Assembly: GCA_030681645.1 (NCBI GenBank)
Contig: JAUXRX010000007.1
Location: 248,001 to 312,000 of the forward strand
Direction of reading: 5' to 3'
Source of the DNA: Archangium sp.
Lineage (GTDB): Bacteria > Myxococcota > Myxococcia > Myxococcales > Myxococcaceae
DNA: 64,000 nt
Positions 8,760 to 15,983 of this stretch are shown one piece after another (position 1 is the stretch's first letter; the number at the start of each line of letters is the position of its first letter). The notes beneath the pieces were generated by a model, which was given only the letters and a program-made list of their open reading frames with translations, was not told where the DNA came from and searched no databases. Both the position numbers and the translations under genes were made by a program.

Positions 8760-9491
8760 GTGCGGCCGGGCCTCTGTTTGTTGGTGTTGTTGTCTTCAGT
8801 CGCGGCCTTCGCCGAGGAAGACGCACGCGTCACCTACCTGGTGAAGCAGCTCGCCGGCGCGAAGGACGCTCGTGTTCGCGCGCAGACGGTGCTCGTGCTC
8901 GGGCAGACCGGGAGTGACTCCGCGGTCGCGCCGGTGTGCGGCGTGCTCAAGGACCCGGAGTCGATCGTTCGTTCAGCCGCCGCCTCGGCGCTCGGCGAGA
9001 TCAGATCGGAAGCGGCGATCGCCTGCCTCAAGGCCGCGATGGGTGAATCAGACCCGGGCGTGCGCGCGGCGATGGCCAAGGCGATGGCCCAGGGCGCGCT
9101 CGCTTCTGGTGGTCTCTACCTCCAGGTCGAGCCCGTTCAAGACAAGGTGGGCGACCTGTCGAGCGATCTGATGGCGCTCGCCGACAAGCTGATGCGCGAG
9201 AAGCTCTCGTCGATGGGGGCCAGCATCGCCCCCCAGAATGAAGACAAGAAATCGGCAACGAACCTGATCCGTGCGAGGAAGCTCAAGGGGTTCCAGCTTC
9301 GAATGCAGCTCCTCCCCGGTTCTTCCGAAAAAGGCCTCAAGGTCGAAATGTTGATCATGTCGTACCCAGAGCAAGCCTTGAAGGGCAGCTGGAGCGTCAA
9401 GGGCGCGGGCGGGAAGCAGGAGAGCTTGATCAAGGCGATGGTTCCTCGGGTGCTTGAAGACGCGGCCAAGGAACTGGAGTGGAAGAACTGA
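8760..9491 (+). CDS. Exported HEAT-repeat protein
   Basis: This 243-residue protein begins with a Sec signal peptide (hydrophobic LCLLVLLSSVAAFA, cleavage likely after AFA). HEAT/PBS-lyase-type repeats then span about residues 25-110, with units such as VRAQTVLVLGQTGSDSAVAP, VRSAAASALGEIRSEAAIAC and VRAAMAKAMAQG. A C-terminal domain of about 120 residues is unassigned. The GTG at 8760 was chosen because AGGA sits 9 nt upstream and the signal peptide starts there; upstream in-frame codons overlap alaS antisense. The gene is divergent from alaS (65-nt gap) and is followed after 21 nt by a HAMP protein. Probably periplasmic, acting in protein-protein contacts; function unknown. Confidence 0.75.
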   Translation: MRPGLCLLVLLSSVAAFAEEDARVTYLVKQLAGAKDARVRAQTVLVLGQTGSDSAVAPVCGVLKDPESIVRSAAASALGEIRSEAAIACLKAAMGESDPGVRAAMAKAMAQGALASGGLYLQVEPVQDKVGDLSSDLMALADKLMREKLSSMGASIAPQNEDKKSATNLIRARKLKGFQLRMQLLPGSSEKGLKVEMLIMSYPEQALKGSWSVKGAGGKQESLIKAMVPRVLEDAAKELEWKN

Positions 9492-9512
9492 AGACGTCAG
9501 GGGACCGAACTC

Positions 9513-10223
9513 ATGTCTGAAGGCAAGCCAGCGCAGCCGCCCGGAGGAGCGAAAGACCGCAAGTTGCGGAACTTCCTTCTCGACGCACGCTTCCAGTTGA
9601 AGTTCGCCAGCTACTTCGTGGTGCTCACGCTGGTGATCACCGGCCTCCTCGGCGCGTTCCTCGTTCGCACCACCACGTCGTTGTTCTCTCAGATCTCCGC
9701 TTCCGTCGAGTCACGCAAGAAGGCCGCCGACACCAGCCGTGAGCTGGGCACCTGCACGCTCAACAACGAGCTGACCGCCAACATGGAAGACCCCGACTTC
9801 CTCGCCAAGCTGGGCGAGCGGAGCAAGGCCATCGACGCCAAGTTCGAGGCCGAGCGCGCGGCGGCGCAGGAACAGAGCATGGAAGTGCAGCGCCAGCAGC
9901 AGTGGACGCTCTACGCGCTGCTGGGGGTGCTGGTCGCCTTCATCGCGCTGATCGCCCTCACCGCGATCGTGATCACCCACCGCATCGTCGGCCCGCTCTT
10001 CCGCATCAAGCGCATGGCCCGCGAGGTGGCAGGCGGCGCGGTGCGGCCGCCGACCTACGGCCTGCGCCCCAGCGACGAGCTGCAGGACGTGTTCGAGGTG
10101 TTCGCCGACATGGTGACGCAGCTGCGCGCGCGCACCGAGGCGGATCTCGCGGCCGTGAAGGCGGGCGATCCCGAGACGCTCAAGAAGCTGCAGGCCACGC
10201 TCGAGGACCGGCTCAGCAAGTAG
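9513..10223 (+). CDS. HAMP-domain membrane protein without output domain
   Basis: This 236-residue inner-membrane protein has one membrane segment at about 31-52, a short periplasmic helical region (55-125), a second segment at about 131-153 and a HAMP domain at about 154-210 (THRIVGPLFRIKRMAREVAG...DELQDVFEVF). After the HAMP there is only a short coiled tail, with no kinase, methyl-acceptor or cyclase domain. It resembles stand-alone HAMP/sensor proteins common in myxobacteria, which must work through a partner. It follows the HEAT-repeat gene by 21 nt and its end overlaps the convergent exonuclease gene by 11 nt. Confidence 0.75.
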   Translation: MSEGKPAQPPGGAKDRKLRNFLLDARFQLKFASYFVVLTLVITGLLGAFLVRTTTSLFSQISASVESRKKAADTSRELGTCTLNNELTANMEDPDFLAKLGERSKAIDAKFEAERAAAQEQSMEVQRQQQWTLYALLGVLVAFIALIALTAIVITHRIVGPLFRIKRMAREVAGGAVRPPTYGLRPSDELQDVFEVFADMVTQLRARTEADLAAVKAGDPETLKKLQATLEDRLSK

Positions 10224-12192
10224 TGAAGGGCCGCGGGTCGAGCCCCTGGAGCGCGCGGCTGATCGGCTCCTGCGAGAGCCCCGTCGGCGAGACCAGCATC
10301 ACCCGCGGGGCGTTGCTCGAGAGCACGGCGCGCCGCCATTCCCTCACCCCGTAGAAGACGCAGGTCTGCCCCGCGGGCATGGCGCGATCGCGTCGCCACT
10401 CGCACAGCTGCACCGCTGACGCCCGCCCCGCGTCGAGTGAGACGGTGAGCCCCTGCCGCTGACATGCCTCGGCGATCGGCCCGAGGGGGGAGGGCGCCAC
10501 CAGCACCACCGGGCCTGCCCGTGACACCAGCTCTGCGAGGCGCTCGAGCGACGTCGGCTCGGCCAGCCACTCCAGCAGCGCGCCTGGCCGCTCGGTCGGC
10601 ATGCCCACGGGGGCTGCCTTCGTCCACGAGAGGCCCCCGTGGAAGCTCGAGATGAGCACGTGACCGCGCGTGAGGCGGCGGCGCACCCGATCGCCGGGCG
10701 CGATGGGCGTGCGCACCAGGCCCTTCGGGCTCACCTGCACCTCGTGGCCCGGTGGTGGAGGCTCGAGCACCTCGACGATGCGCCCCAGCAGCTTCGTGCG
10801 CTCGTCGCCCAGCGGGGCGGCGCGCAGCGTGTGCGAGAGGTGGGTCATCGCCTCGCGGATGGCGTGCCACTCGGGGCTCACCCGCGCGCGCATCATCACC
10901 GTGCCCGGCGGAAACGCGGCCAGCGCAGCGCCGAGCTCGGTCACGTGCGCCTCGAGGCCGCCGAAGCGCTCGAGCTGCCAGAGCTCGAGGGCGCGCTGGG
11001 TGCGGCGTCGCTCGACCTCGGGCAGGCGGTCGGCCTCGAGGAAGAGCAGTGGAACGGGCGCCCCCCGCTCGAGCCAGTCGAGCGCGTGCTCGTGGGTGAT
11101 CAGCACGCAGGGCTCTTCGCCGAGGCTGCGGCGGGCCAGGCAGCCGGGCTGGTCGCACCGGCAGGCCGCGGCGGAATCGAGCAGCGGCATCACCTCGGGG
11201 CACTTCGAGCGCACGAAGCCGCTGATGCCGTCGAGATCGCCGGTGCGGGTGCGGGTGAGCCACGACGTGAGGTACGCGCGGGCGAAGCGTGAACGCTCGT
11301 CGATGCCCCGATCGTCCAGGGCGGCCCAGAGCGCGGTCGAACACACCGCGTGGCGCGCCAGCGCGGGCGCTTCATCGGTCAGCTCGCGGAAGGTGCCGCC
11401 GGAGACGGCGACCGCCACCGGTTCACCCCGGGCCCCCGCCGCACGGCGACCTGCCTCACAGCCGATGCGCAGCAGGTCGCCCCGCTCGAGCTCGGCGGCG
11501 ACGAACGCGGGCGCCTCGAGCCACCGGGCGAGGTGGGCCGCGAGCCGCCTCCCGTCCGGGGAGAGCTCGGGTGCGGCCGCGGGCTCCGCGGGGCGGGAAG
11601 GCGCTGTGCGCAGGGCCTCGAAGAGCGAGCACATCGCGGTGTCGCCGCCATCGAGGTGGAAGATCAGGCGCTCGAGGCGCTCGCGCCCCTTCTCCTGCAG
11701 CACGCGGTCGCAGAGGGCGGCCAGCACCAGGAACGTATCTTCGGCGTCGTCGAGGGCGCGGTGCCGGGCGGCGCGGCCGATGTTCAGCCACCGCACCAAC
11801 GCGTCGAGCGAATGGCTGGCGCGCTCGGGGAAGAGCAGCTGCGCCACCTCGCACGAGTCGAGCATCACGTTCTGGGCGATGCGCTCACCGAGAAAGGAGC
11901 GCTCGAAGCTGGCGTTGTGGGCGACGAGCGTCCACCCCCCGAGCGCGGCGCGCAGCTCTGCGTCGATGGACTCGAGCGGTGGCGCGGACGCGACCTCCTC
12001 GTCGGTCAGCCCGGTGAGGGCGGTGATCAGCGCGGGAATGGGGCGGGTCGGGTGCACCAGCCAGCGGCGCCGCTCCGTCACGATCCCCCGCTCGACGAAG
12101 ACCGCGCCGATCTCGATGATCTCCTCGCTCGTGGGATCGAGGCCCGTGGTCTCGATGTCCACGAAGCACAGCCGCCGGAGGATTGAGGCCAT
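10213..12192 (-). CDS. DnaQ-type 3'-5' exonuclease fused to a degenerate DinG-like helicase
   Basis: Residues 7-175 are a DEDDh exonuclease: motif I VDIETTG (D12, E14), motif II AHNASFERSFL (with Glu where Asp is usual) and motif III HRALDDAED (H144, D149). The remaining 480 residues follow the layout of the DinG/XPD helicase: LLRIGCEAG where the Walker A strand should begin, a Cys-rich patch SKCPE...CRCDQPGC like the iron-sulphur region, then VLITHEHALDWL and LLFLEADRL where the DEAH box should be. The GxGKT and DEAH residues are missing, so helicase activity is unlikely. The ATG at 12192 (GGAAG just upstream, 659 residues) starts directly before the exonuclease; an alternative ATG is at 12231. 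Confidence 0.8.
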   Translation of the reverse strand: MASILRRLCFVDIETTGLDPTSEEIIEIGAVFVERGIVTERRRWLVHPTRPIPALITALTGLTDEEVASAPPLESIDAELRAALGGWTLVAHNASFERSFLGERIAQNVMLDSCEVAQLLFPERASHSLDALVRWLNIGRAARHRALDDAEDTFLVLAALCDRVLQEKGRERLERLIFHLDGGDTAMCSLFEALRTAPSRPAEPAAAPELSPDGRRLAAHLARWLEAPAFVAAELERGDLLRIGCEAGRRAAGARGEPVAVAVSGGTFRELTDEAPALARHAVCSTALWAALDDRGIDERSRFARAYLTSWLTRTRTGDLDGISGFVRSKCPEVMPLLDSAAACRCDQPGCLARRSLGEEPCVLITHEHALDWLERGAPVPLLFLEADRLPEVERRRTQRALELWQLERFGGLEAHVTELGAALAAFPPGTVMMRARVSPEWHAIREAMTHLSHTLRAAPLGDERTKLLGRIVEVLEPPPPGHEVQVSPKGLVRTPIAPGDRVRRRLTRGHVLISSFHGGLSWTKAAPVGMPTERPGALLEWLAEPTSLERLAELVSRAGPVVLVAPSPLGPIAEACQRQGLTVSLDAGRASAVQLCEWRRDRAMPAGQTCVFYGVREWRRAVLSSNAPRVMLVSPTGLSQEPISRALQGLDPRPFTTC

Positions 12193-12221
12193 CGCTTCCA
12201 CGCCGCGCACCCTACCTTGCT

Positions 12222-12237
12222 GCACCGACATCGGTGC
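12222..12237. promoter_or_regulatory. 16-bp dyad upstream of the exonuclease gene
   Basis: GCACCGA and TCGGTGC form a perfect 7-bp inverted repeat separated by 2 nt, 30 nt upstream of the chosen exonuclease start. It could be an operator for a dimeric regulator. If translation really starts at the ATG at 12231 it would overlap the start codon. Evidence is symmetry and position only. Confidence 0.3.
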
Positions 12238-12398
12238 GCTGGTGCGGGGGGCGCGTAGGTGCCCGGTCCTTGTGGCGGGAGATGTCGGAGTGGCGAGTAG
12301 AGGATGAGAGGTGGACGGGGCGGGCGGCGGGGCTTCGACGAGGAGGAGCCGAAGAAGAAGGCGAGCTGGTTGGCGGTGGTCATGGGCTTCTCGCTGCA

Positions 12399-12437
12399 CG
12401 CGGACACCGAGCGGGTTGCGAAGGTCAGGGCGAAGCT
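12399..12437 (+). repeat. 39-bp direct repeat, copy A
   Basis: This copy matches 15310-15348 at 38 of 39 positions (core GACACCGAGCGGGT then GCGAAGGTCAGGGCGAAGCT). Both copies encode the same residues (ADTERVAKVRAKL) on the plus strand. The two copies bracket the 2.9-kb segment holding the repeat lipoprotein and the flagellar-regulator remnants. Confidence 0.85.
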
Positions 12438-12600
12438 GGCGCACGAGCTCAAGCGTGACCCCGAGTCTCACGAGCTGGCGGCGGCTCTGGGCCTCGACGC
12501 GGCCGAGCCGAGCGACGACCTCGCCGACGTGAGGGTCGATCGCCAGCTCCTCTCGCGGCGCCTGGCCGCGGCCATCGCGCAGCTGCCCGACCTACTCCGT
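12399..12600 (+). pseudogene. Remnant of a FliA/WhiG-type sigma factor
   Basis: The plus strand encodes a short stretch resembling the region-3 to region-4 part of flagellar sigma-28: ELKRDPESHELAAALGL matches the usual pattern ELgR.Pt..ELA..lGl, and LSRRLAAAIAQLPDLLR matches the linker before region 4. The match then stops abruptly where the convergent lipoprotein gene ends, and the part before it is only the 39-bp repeat. Neither region 2 nor the final HTH is present, so this is a fragment, not a gene. The assignment rests on short motifs. Confidence 0.5.
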
Positions 12601-12609
12601 TTCCGGAAA

Positions 12610-14865
12610 TCACTCCTGCAGCACGACGAGATGAGCGTGTCTGCGATTGTCCGAGGACAGGCTGATGGGGCCCAGGCGCACGTTGACGCCCGTGACCAGG
12701 ACCACGATCTTGTCGCCGACTCGGTGGAACCGGGTGCTCCTGATGGTCTCCTGCGGAACGCGGATACTGTCGGAGAACTCCCAATGTCGGACGGGTGAGC
12801 GCAGATCGGCTGCGTCCAAGAATGAGAGCACCACGGTGGGAACCGTGTAATCCCGACCGTAGATGGTTGTGACTCCGCCGGACGCGGTGATGACGAATTG
12901 CAGAACAACAGATTCAGAGCCGCGCTCGACTTGAACCAGGCTGAGGCCCCCACCGCCGCCAACCGCCGGAGCGTGCCCTGCGCGCGTGACGACACTGCCG
13001 ACCCACTCCGCTACCCACGTTCCGGCTTGAGGTGTGGTAACGCCATTGCCGAAATCAGCAGGCCCGGCCAGTCCAACGACCAGGACTCCCCCGTCGTTGT
13101 CCGGCTTCGAGAGGCCAGCGATTTGACCACCGGCTCCATACGCACGAAGCCCCCTCCGGCACCTCAGGGAGGAGTCGAACTCAAGGAAGACTGGGTCGTC
13201 TCCAAGAGCCCCTCCCGCCGGCAGCATGCAATCGTCGAGCATGAGTGCGGCCCGGTAATTGAACACACACTTGAGGGTGTCGCCCGAACCGACGCACCTG
13301 TGTGGTATCGGAATACCGACGTGAGGAACTCTTGGCAGCGAGAAGGCGGGGGTGAAGCCACCATCCCGGTCGAGAAATCCGAGCCCTCCGCTGACCTGGC
13401 CACCGAAAGCCCCGACGCCGCGAAAAGCAACCATGCGTCCACGAAAGTTCGTCAAGTCGATGATGGTGGCATCGGTGTCGAAGCCGGTGGTGCTCGTTCC
13501 AAACGAGGGGTCGGTGGCGAGCGCTCCGAGAGTTCCGACGCTGATTCGAGCCGTCAGCGGAGTCGGGCGGCCGTTGCATTGAACGGCGCCGTTGACGGTA
13601 CCTTGGTAGCAATTGCCTCCAAGATAGAGGTCGCCGTCATCGGCGCGCGCGATGCTCTCGAAGAAGGGCAATGGGTTGAAGTCGGTGCTCTCGTGTTCAT
13701 TCAGTGGAAGGACCCACTCGGTGCCTCCGTCCCACTGCGTCTCGAGCAGCACGGCGAAGGTGGGCGCCGCGGCGGGCCGTGTGGCGTACGGCACGCCATC
13801 GATGGTGATGGTCTGCTCGGCGGACAGGGCGAGCGCGATGCCTGTTTCATCGGCCCAAAGGGCCTGCGCGCGAGCGTCGAAAGTCCGCGCCATGACGACG
13901 ACGGACTCGAAGCGCGCTTCGAGACGCAGGGGCGTCGCGCCAGCCGGAATGAGACAAGGTTGCACCCCTTGGCACCCGCCTCCGTCGAAGCCACGAAAGG
14001 AGACGTAGTCATCGGCGCGCGTGGCGGTGAAGGCGAGCGAAGTCCCCGATGGCACGACCGAAGTGCAAGTGCCGGCGTCGCAGAATGGGCTGTCATTGAG
14101 CTTCACCTGGCCCGAGGCGCCTCCCGTCATGGCGACCTCTATTCTGCGGCCCGCTTCAAAGTCCACCGTGACGACGGCGGGAGCAGAAACCGTGCAAGGG
14201 TTCGCCGCGCAAGCTCCGCCCAGCACTGCCGGCAGCGAGGTGTCGTCAGGCGTCGCGATGAGGCGGAGAGAGGCTCCGCGCGGAGGGAAGACCATGCAGG
14301 AACTCGTACACACCTGAGGCCCGGCGCTGACTTGTCCTCCTCCGTCTCCGATGAAGTCCACCCTGACACTCTCAGGTGTCCCGAACACGGCAGTGACGCT
14401 GCCTTCCGTGAGTTGGCAGAGGGCGGTCCCCTGGCACGCGCCGATGAAGCCCAGGAAGGAGCTCCCATCGAGGGCACGAGGTGCGAGGGTGAGAGGCGCG
14501 TCCGTGGGCCAGGCGCACTCGCTCGAGCAGGCTCTCCCATCGGAAGCCTCGACGAGGCCAGGACCCTCGACGCGGACGGTAATGACAGGGAGCGGCTCGA
14601 AGATCGCTTCGACGCGCTCCCCGCCGCGCACGGTGCATTGCGTCCTTCCGGTGCAGTCGCCGCCCCAGCGCGAGAAGCGCCAACCGTCGTCCGGCGTCAC
14701 GGCGAGCGTGGTGCTCATTCCATTGAGCCATATCGTGCAGACACCTGTGCACTCGCGAGCCCCCGCGCTGACGGTGCCCTTTCCCGTGACAGACAGTCGC
14801 AATTCGGGGTTACCGCAAGCTGATAGGCAGATAATCCCCAAGAGGGGAGCAGCTCTCACGGCCAC
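12610..14865 (-). CDS. Large surface lipoprotein with Cys-containing repeats
   Basis: This 751-residue protein starts with a lipoprotein signal (LLGIICLSAC, Cys at about 17). Residues 20-325 hold about four units of the divergent InlB-B/Flg_new-like repeat, each of the form GxGxVSAG...C...C...LxAxPD...GxC...CTV...VTVxFE, with paired Cys likely forming disulphides. The remaining 420 residues look like a beta-propeller-type domain with many Gly/Asp loops. A GTG at 14859 overlaps the stop of the preceding truncated frame (GTGA) and may be the true start; 14865 is also GTG. The gene seems less GC-rich than its neighbours and lies between remnants of flagellar regulators, suggesting acquisition by transfer. 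Probably outer-membrane or cell-surface; function unknown. Confidence 0.75.
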   Translation of the reverse strand: MAVRAAPLLGIICLSACGNPELRLSVTGKGTVSAGARECTGVCTIWLNGMSTTLAVTPDDGWRFSRWGGDCTGRTQCTVRGGERVEAIFEPLPVITVRVEGPGLVEASDGRACSSECAWPTDAPLTLAPRALDGSSFLGFIGACQGTALCQLTEGSVTAVFGTPESVRVDFIGDGGGQVSAGPQVCTSSCMVFPPRGASLRLIATPDDTSLPAVLGGACAANPCTVSAPAVVTVDFEAGRRIEVAMTGGASGQVKLNDSPFCDAGTCTSVVPSGTSLAFTATRADDYVSFRGFDGGGCQGVQPCLIPAGATPLRLEARFESVVVMARTFDARAQALWADETGIALALSAEQTITIDGVPYATRPAAAPTFAVLLETQWDGGTEWVLPLNEHESTDFNPLPFFESIARADDGDLYLGGNCYQGTVNGAVQCNGRPTPLTARISVGTLGALATDPSFGTSTTGFDTDATIIDLTNFRGRMVAFRGVGAFGGQVSGGLGFLDRDGGFTPAFSLPRVPHVGIPIPHRCVGSGDTLKCVFNYRAALMLDDCMLPAGGALGDDPVFLEFDSSLRCRRGLRAYGAGGQIAGLSKPDNDGGVLVVGLAGPADFGNGVTTPQAGTWVAEWVGSVVTRAGHAPAVGGGGGLSLVQVERGSESVVLQFVITASGGVTTIYGRDYTVPTVVLSFLDAADLRSPVRHWEFSDSIRVPQETIRSTRFHRVGDKIVVLVTGVNVRLGPISLSSDNRRHAHLVVLQE

Positions 14866-14999
14866 ACCAGTTGGGCACCATTCAATCTGAACTCACTGGC
14901 ATAGTTCTGAGAGGTGTGAACTCCGCTCAGGTCTGCTTCGACCGACTGGATATCGTTGGGCACAAATGAACCGTCCGGCAGAAGGCTATCAGTCAGCGA
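14856..14999 (-). pseudogene. Truncated 3' end of an unknown gene, coupled to the repeat lipoprotein
   Basis: About 47 codons of protein-like sequence (LLPDGSFVPNDIQSVEADL to FRLNGAQLVWP) read on the minus strand and end in a TGA that overlaps the GTG at 14859 by 4 nt, the pattern of translational coupling. No convincing start exists: further upstream the frame becomes the antisense of the FlhG-like remnant. It is probably the tail of a gene cut at a rearrangement junction near 15000-15090. The base composition is visibly poorer in GC than the flanks. Confidence 0.4.
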
Positions 15000-15096
15000 A
15001 ATCCCGAACAATATGAGACAAGGGATTACCTGTGACCGCGAGCCGCGTCTCTTGCAGGTAGGCGACAGCTCGAGCGCGTCGAAGTCGTAGGGCCAG

Positions 15097-15390
15097 ATGC
15101 GGGTGATGTCGGCGCTCGACGAGATCGAAGACGAGTTCGACATGGTTTTGATCGGCACCGGCGCGGGCATCGGAGACAACTGCTCTTTTCGTCGGCGGCG
15201 AGCAGGAAGCGCTGCTGGTAGTCACCCCCGAACCCACCTCGCTCACCGACGCCCACGCCGCGGTGAAGGCGCTCTCGCTGGAAGCGGGCGTCGAGCCCTT
15301 CCATGTGCGCGCGGACACCGAGCGGGTCGCGAAGGTCAGGGCGAAGCTTGACGTGGTGCTGCTCAATCTCGGCCTGCCCGACAACTGCGG
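15097..15390 (+). pseudogene. Remnant of FlhG-type MinD/ParA ATPase, frameshifted
   Basis: The first part reads FDMVLIGTGAGIGDN, the Walker-B region of FlhG/FleN ATPases (usual form VLIDTGAGIG, so the Asp is lost). After a frameshift near 15175, the next frame reads LFVGGEQEALLVVTPEPTSL followed by TDAHAAVKALSLEAGV, the TPEPTS-TDAYA signature of the same family. It continues through VRADTERVAKVRAKL to LNLGLPDN, matching the region before the C-terminus. The P-loop half is missing. The frameshift, lost catalytic Asp and truncation show that it is dead. Confidence 0.65.
15310..15348 (+). repeat. 39-bp direct repeat, copy B
   Basis: This is the partner of 12399-12437, with one mismatch (C for T at 15328). 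In this copy the sequence fits naturally inside the FlhG-like remnant, so it is probably the original context. Confidence 0.85.
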
Positions 15391-15425
15391 CCCTCCACCG
15401 ACGTCACTCCCGGGTTTCACCGGAG

Positions 15426-15851
15426 CTACTCGACCAGCAACACGCCGCCGATCATCATGTCCATCGCGCAGCCGAACTTCACCTTGCCGGCCTTCGTGGG
15501 CGTCCACGCCACCTCGACCGGCTTGTTGAGCGGCAGCGCCACCTTGATGTCCGTGCCGTCGATGAGGATGTCGGTCGCGCACGTCTCGTCGGTCTTGCGG
15601 GTGATCACGAGCGTGACCGGCGTGCCCGCCTTCACCGTCACGTTGGCCGGCACGAAGCCGTCGCCGGTGACCTCCATGGAAATCCGGTTGCCTGCGGCAG
15701 CAGCCGGGGCGGGCGCGGCCTCGGGCTTCGCAGGCTCGGCGGCGACGACGGCCTTCGGGGCCTCGGCGACGGGCGGCTTCGGAAGGGCCTCGTCTTTCTT
15801 GCAGGCTGCGAGGGTCAGGGTGAGCAGGGTCAAGGCGAGTGGTGTGCGCAT
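15426..15851 (-). CDS. Lipoprotein with cupredoxin-like domain
   Basis: This 141-residue lipoprotein has the signal MRTPLALTLLTLTLAAC with the lipid-carrying Cys at 17, then a Pro/Ala-rich spacer to about residue 57. The C-terminal 85 residues have the strand pattern of the EfeO/plastocyanin-like cupredoxin fold (ISMEVTGDGFVPANVTVKAG...VTLVITRK...GKVKFGCAMDMMIGGVLLV). The usual copper-binding His residues are absent; Cys (ETCATD and FGCAMDMM) and Met occupy the ligand positions. The ATG at 15851 is set by AGGAG 7 nt upstream. It may bind a thiophilic metal in the periplasm or be a purely structural domain. Confidence 0.75.
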   Translation of the reverse strand: MRTPLALTLLTLTLAACKKDEALPKPPVAEAPKAVVAAEPAKPEAAPAPAAAAGNRISMEVTGDGFVPANVTVKAGTPVTLVITRKTDETCATDILIDGTDIKVALPLNKPVEVAWTPTKAGKVKFGCAMDMMIGGVLLVE

Positions 15852-15983
15852 GTATGTCTCCTGAGTGGCCTGTCTAGCGCGACGGCCGTCGCCTCGCACG
15901 GTTACGCTTGGCTCGTCGGCGGTGAGACAGATTCGCCGACGCTGCCGTCTGGTTGATTGAAGGCAGCGACGAAGGAGCCGCAC

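Noticed and set aside
12610-12798. Plus-strand frame continuing past the FliA-like remnant
   Set aside because: Beyond about 12600 the sequence is the antisense of the repeat lipoprotein's C-terminus and has no sigma-factor similarity.
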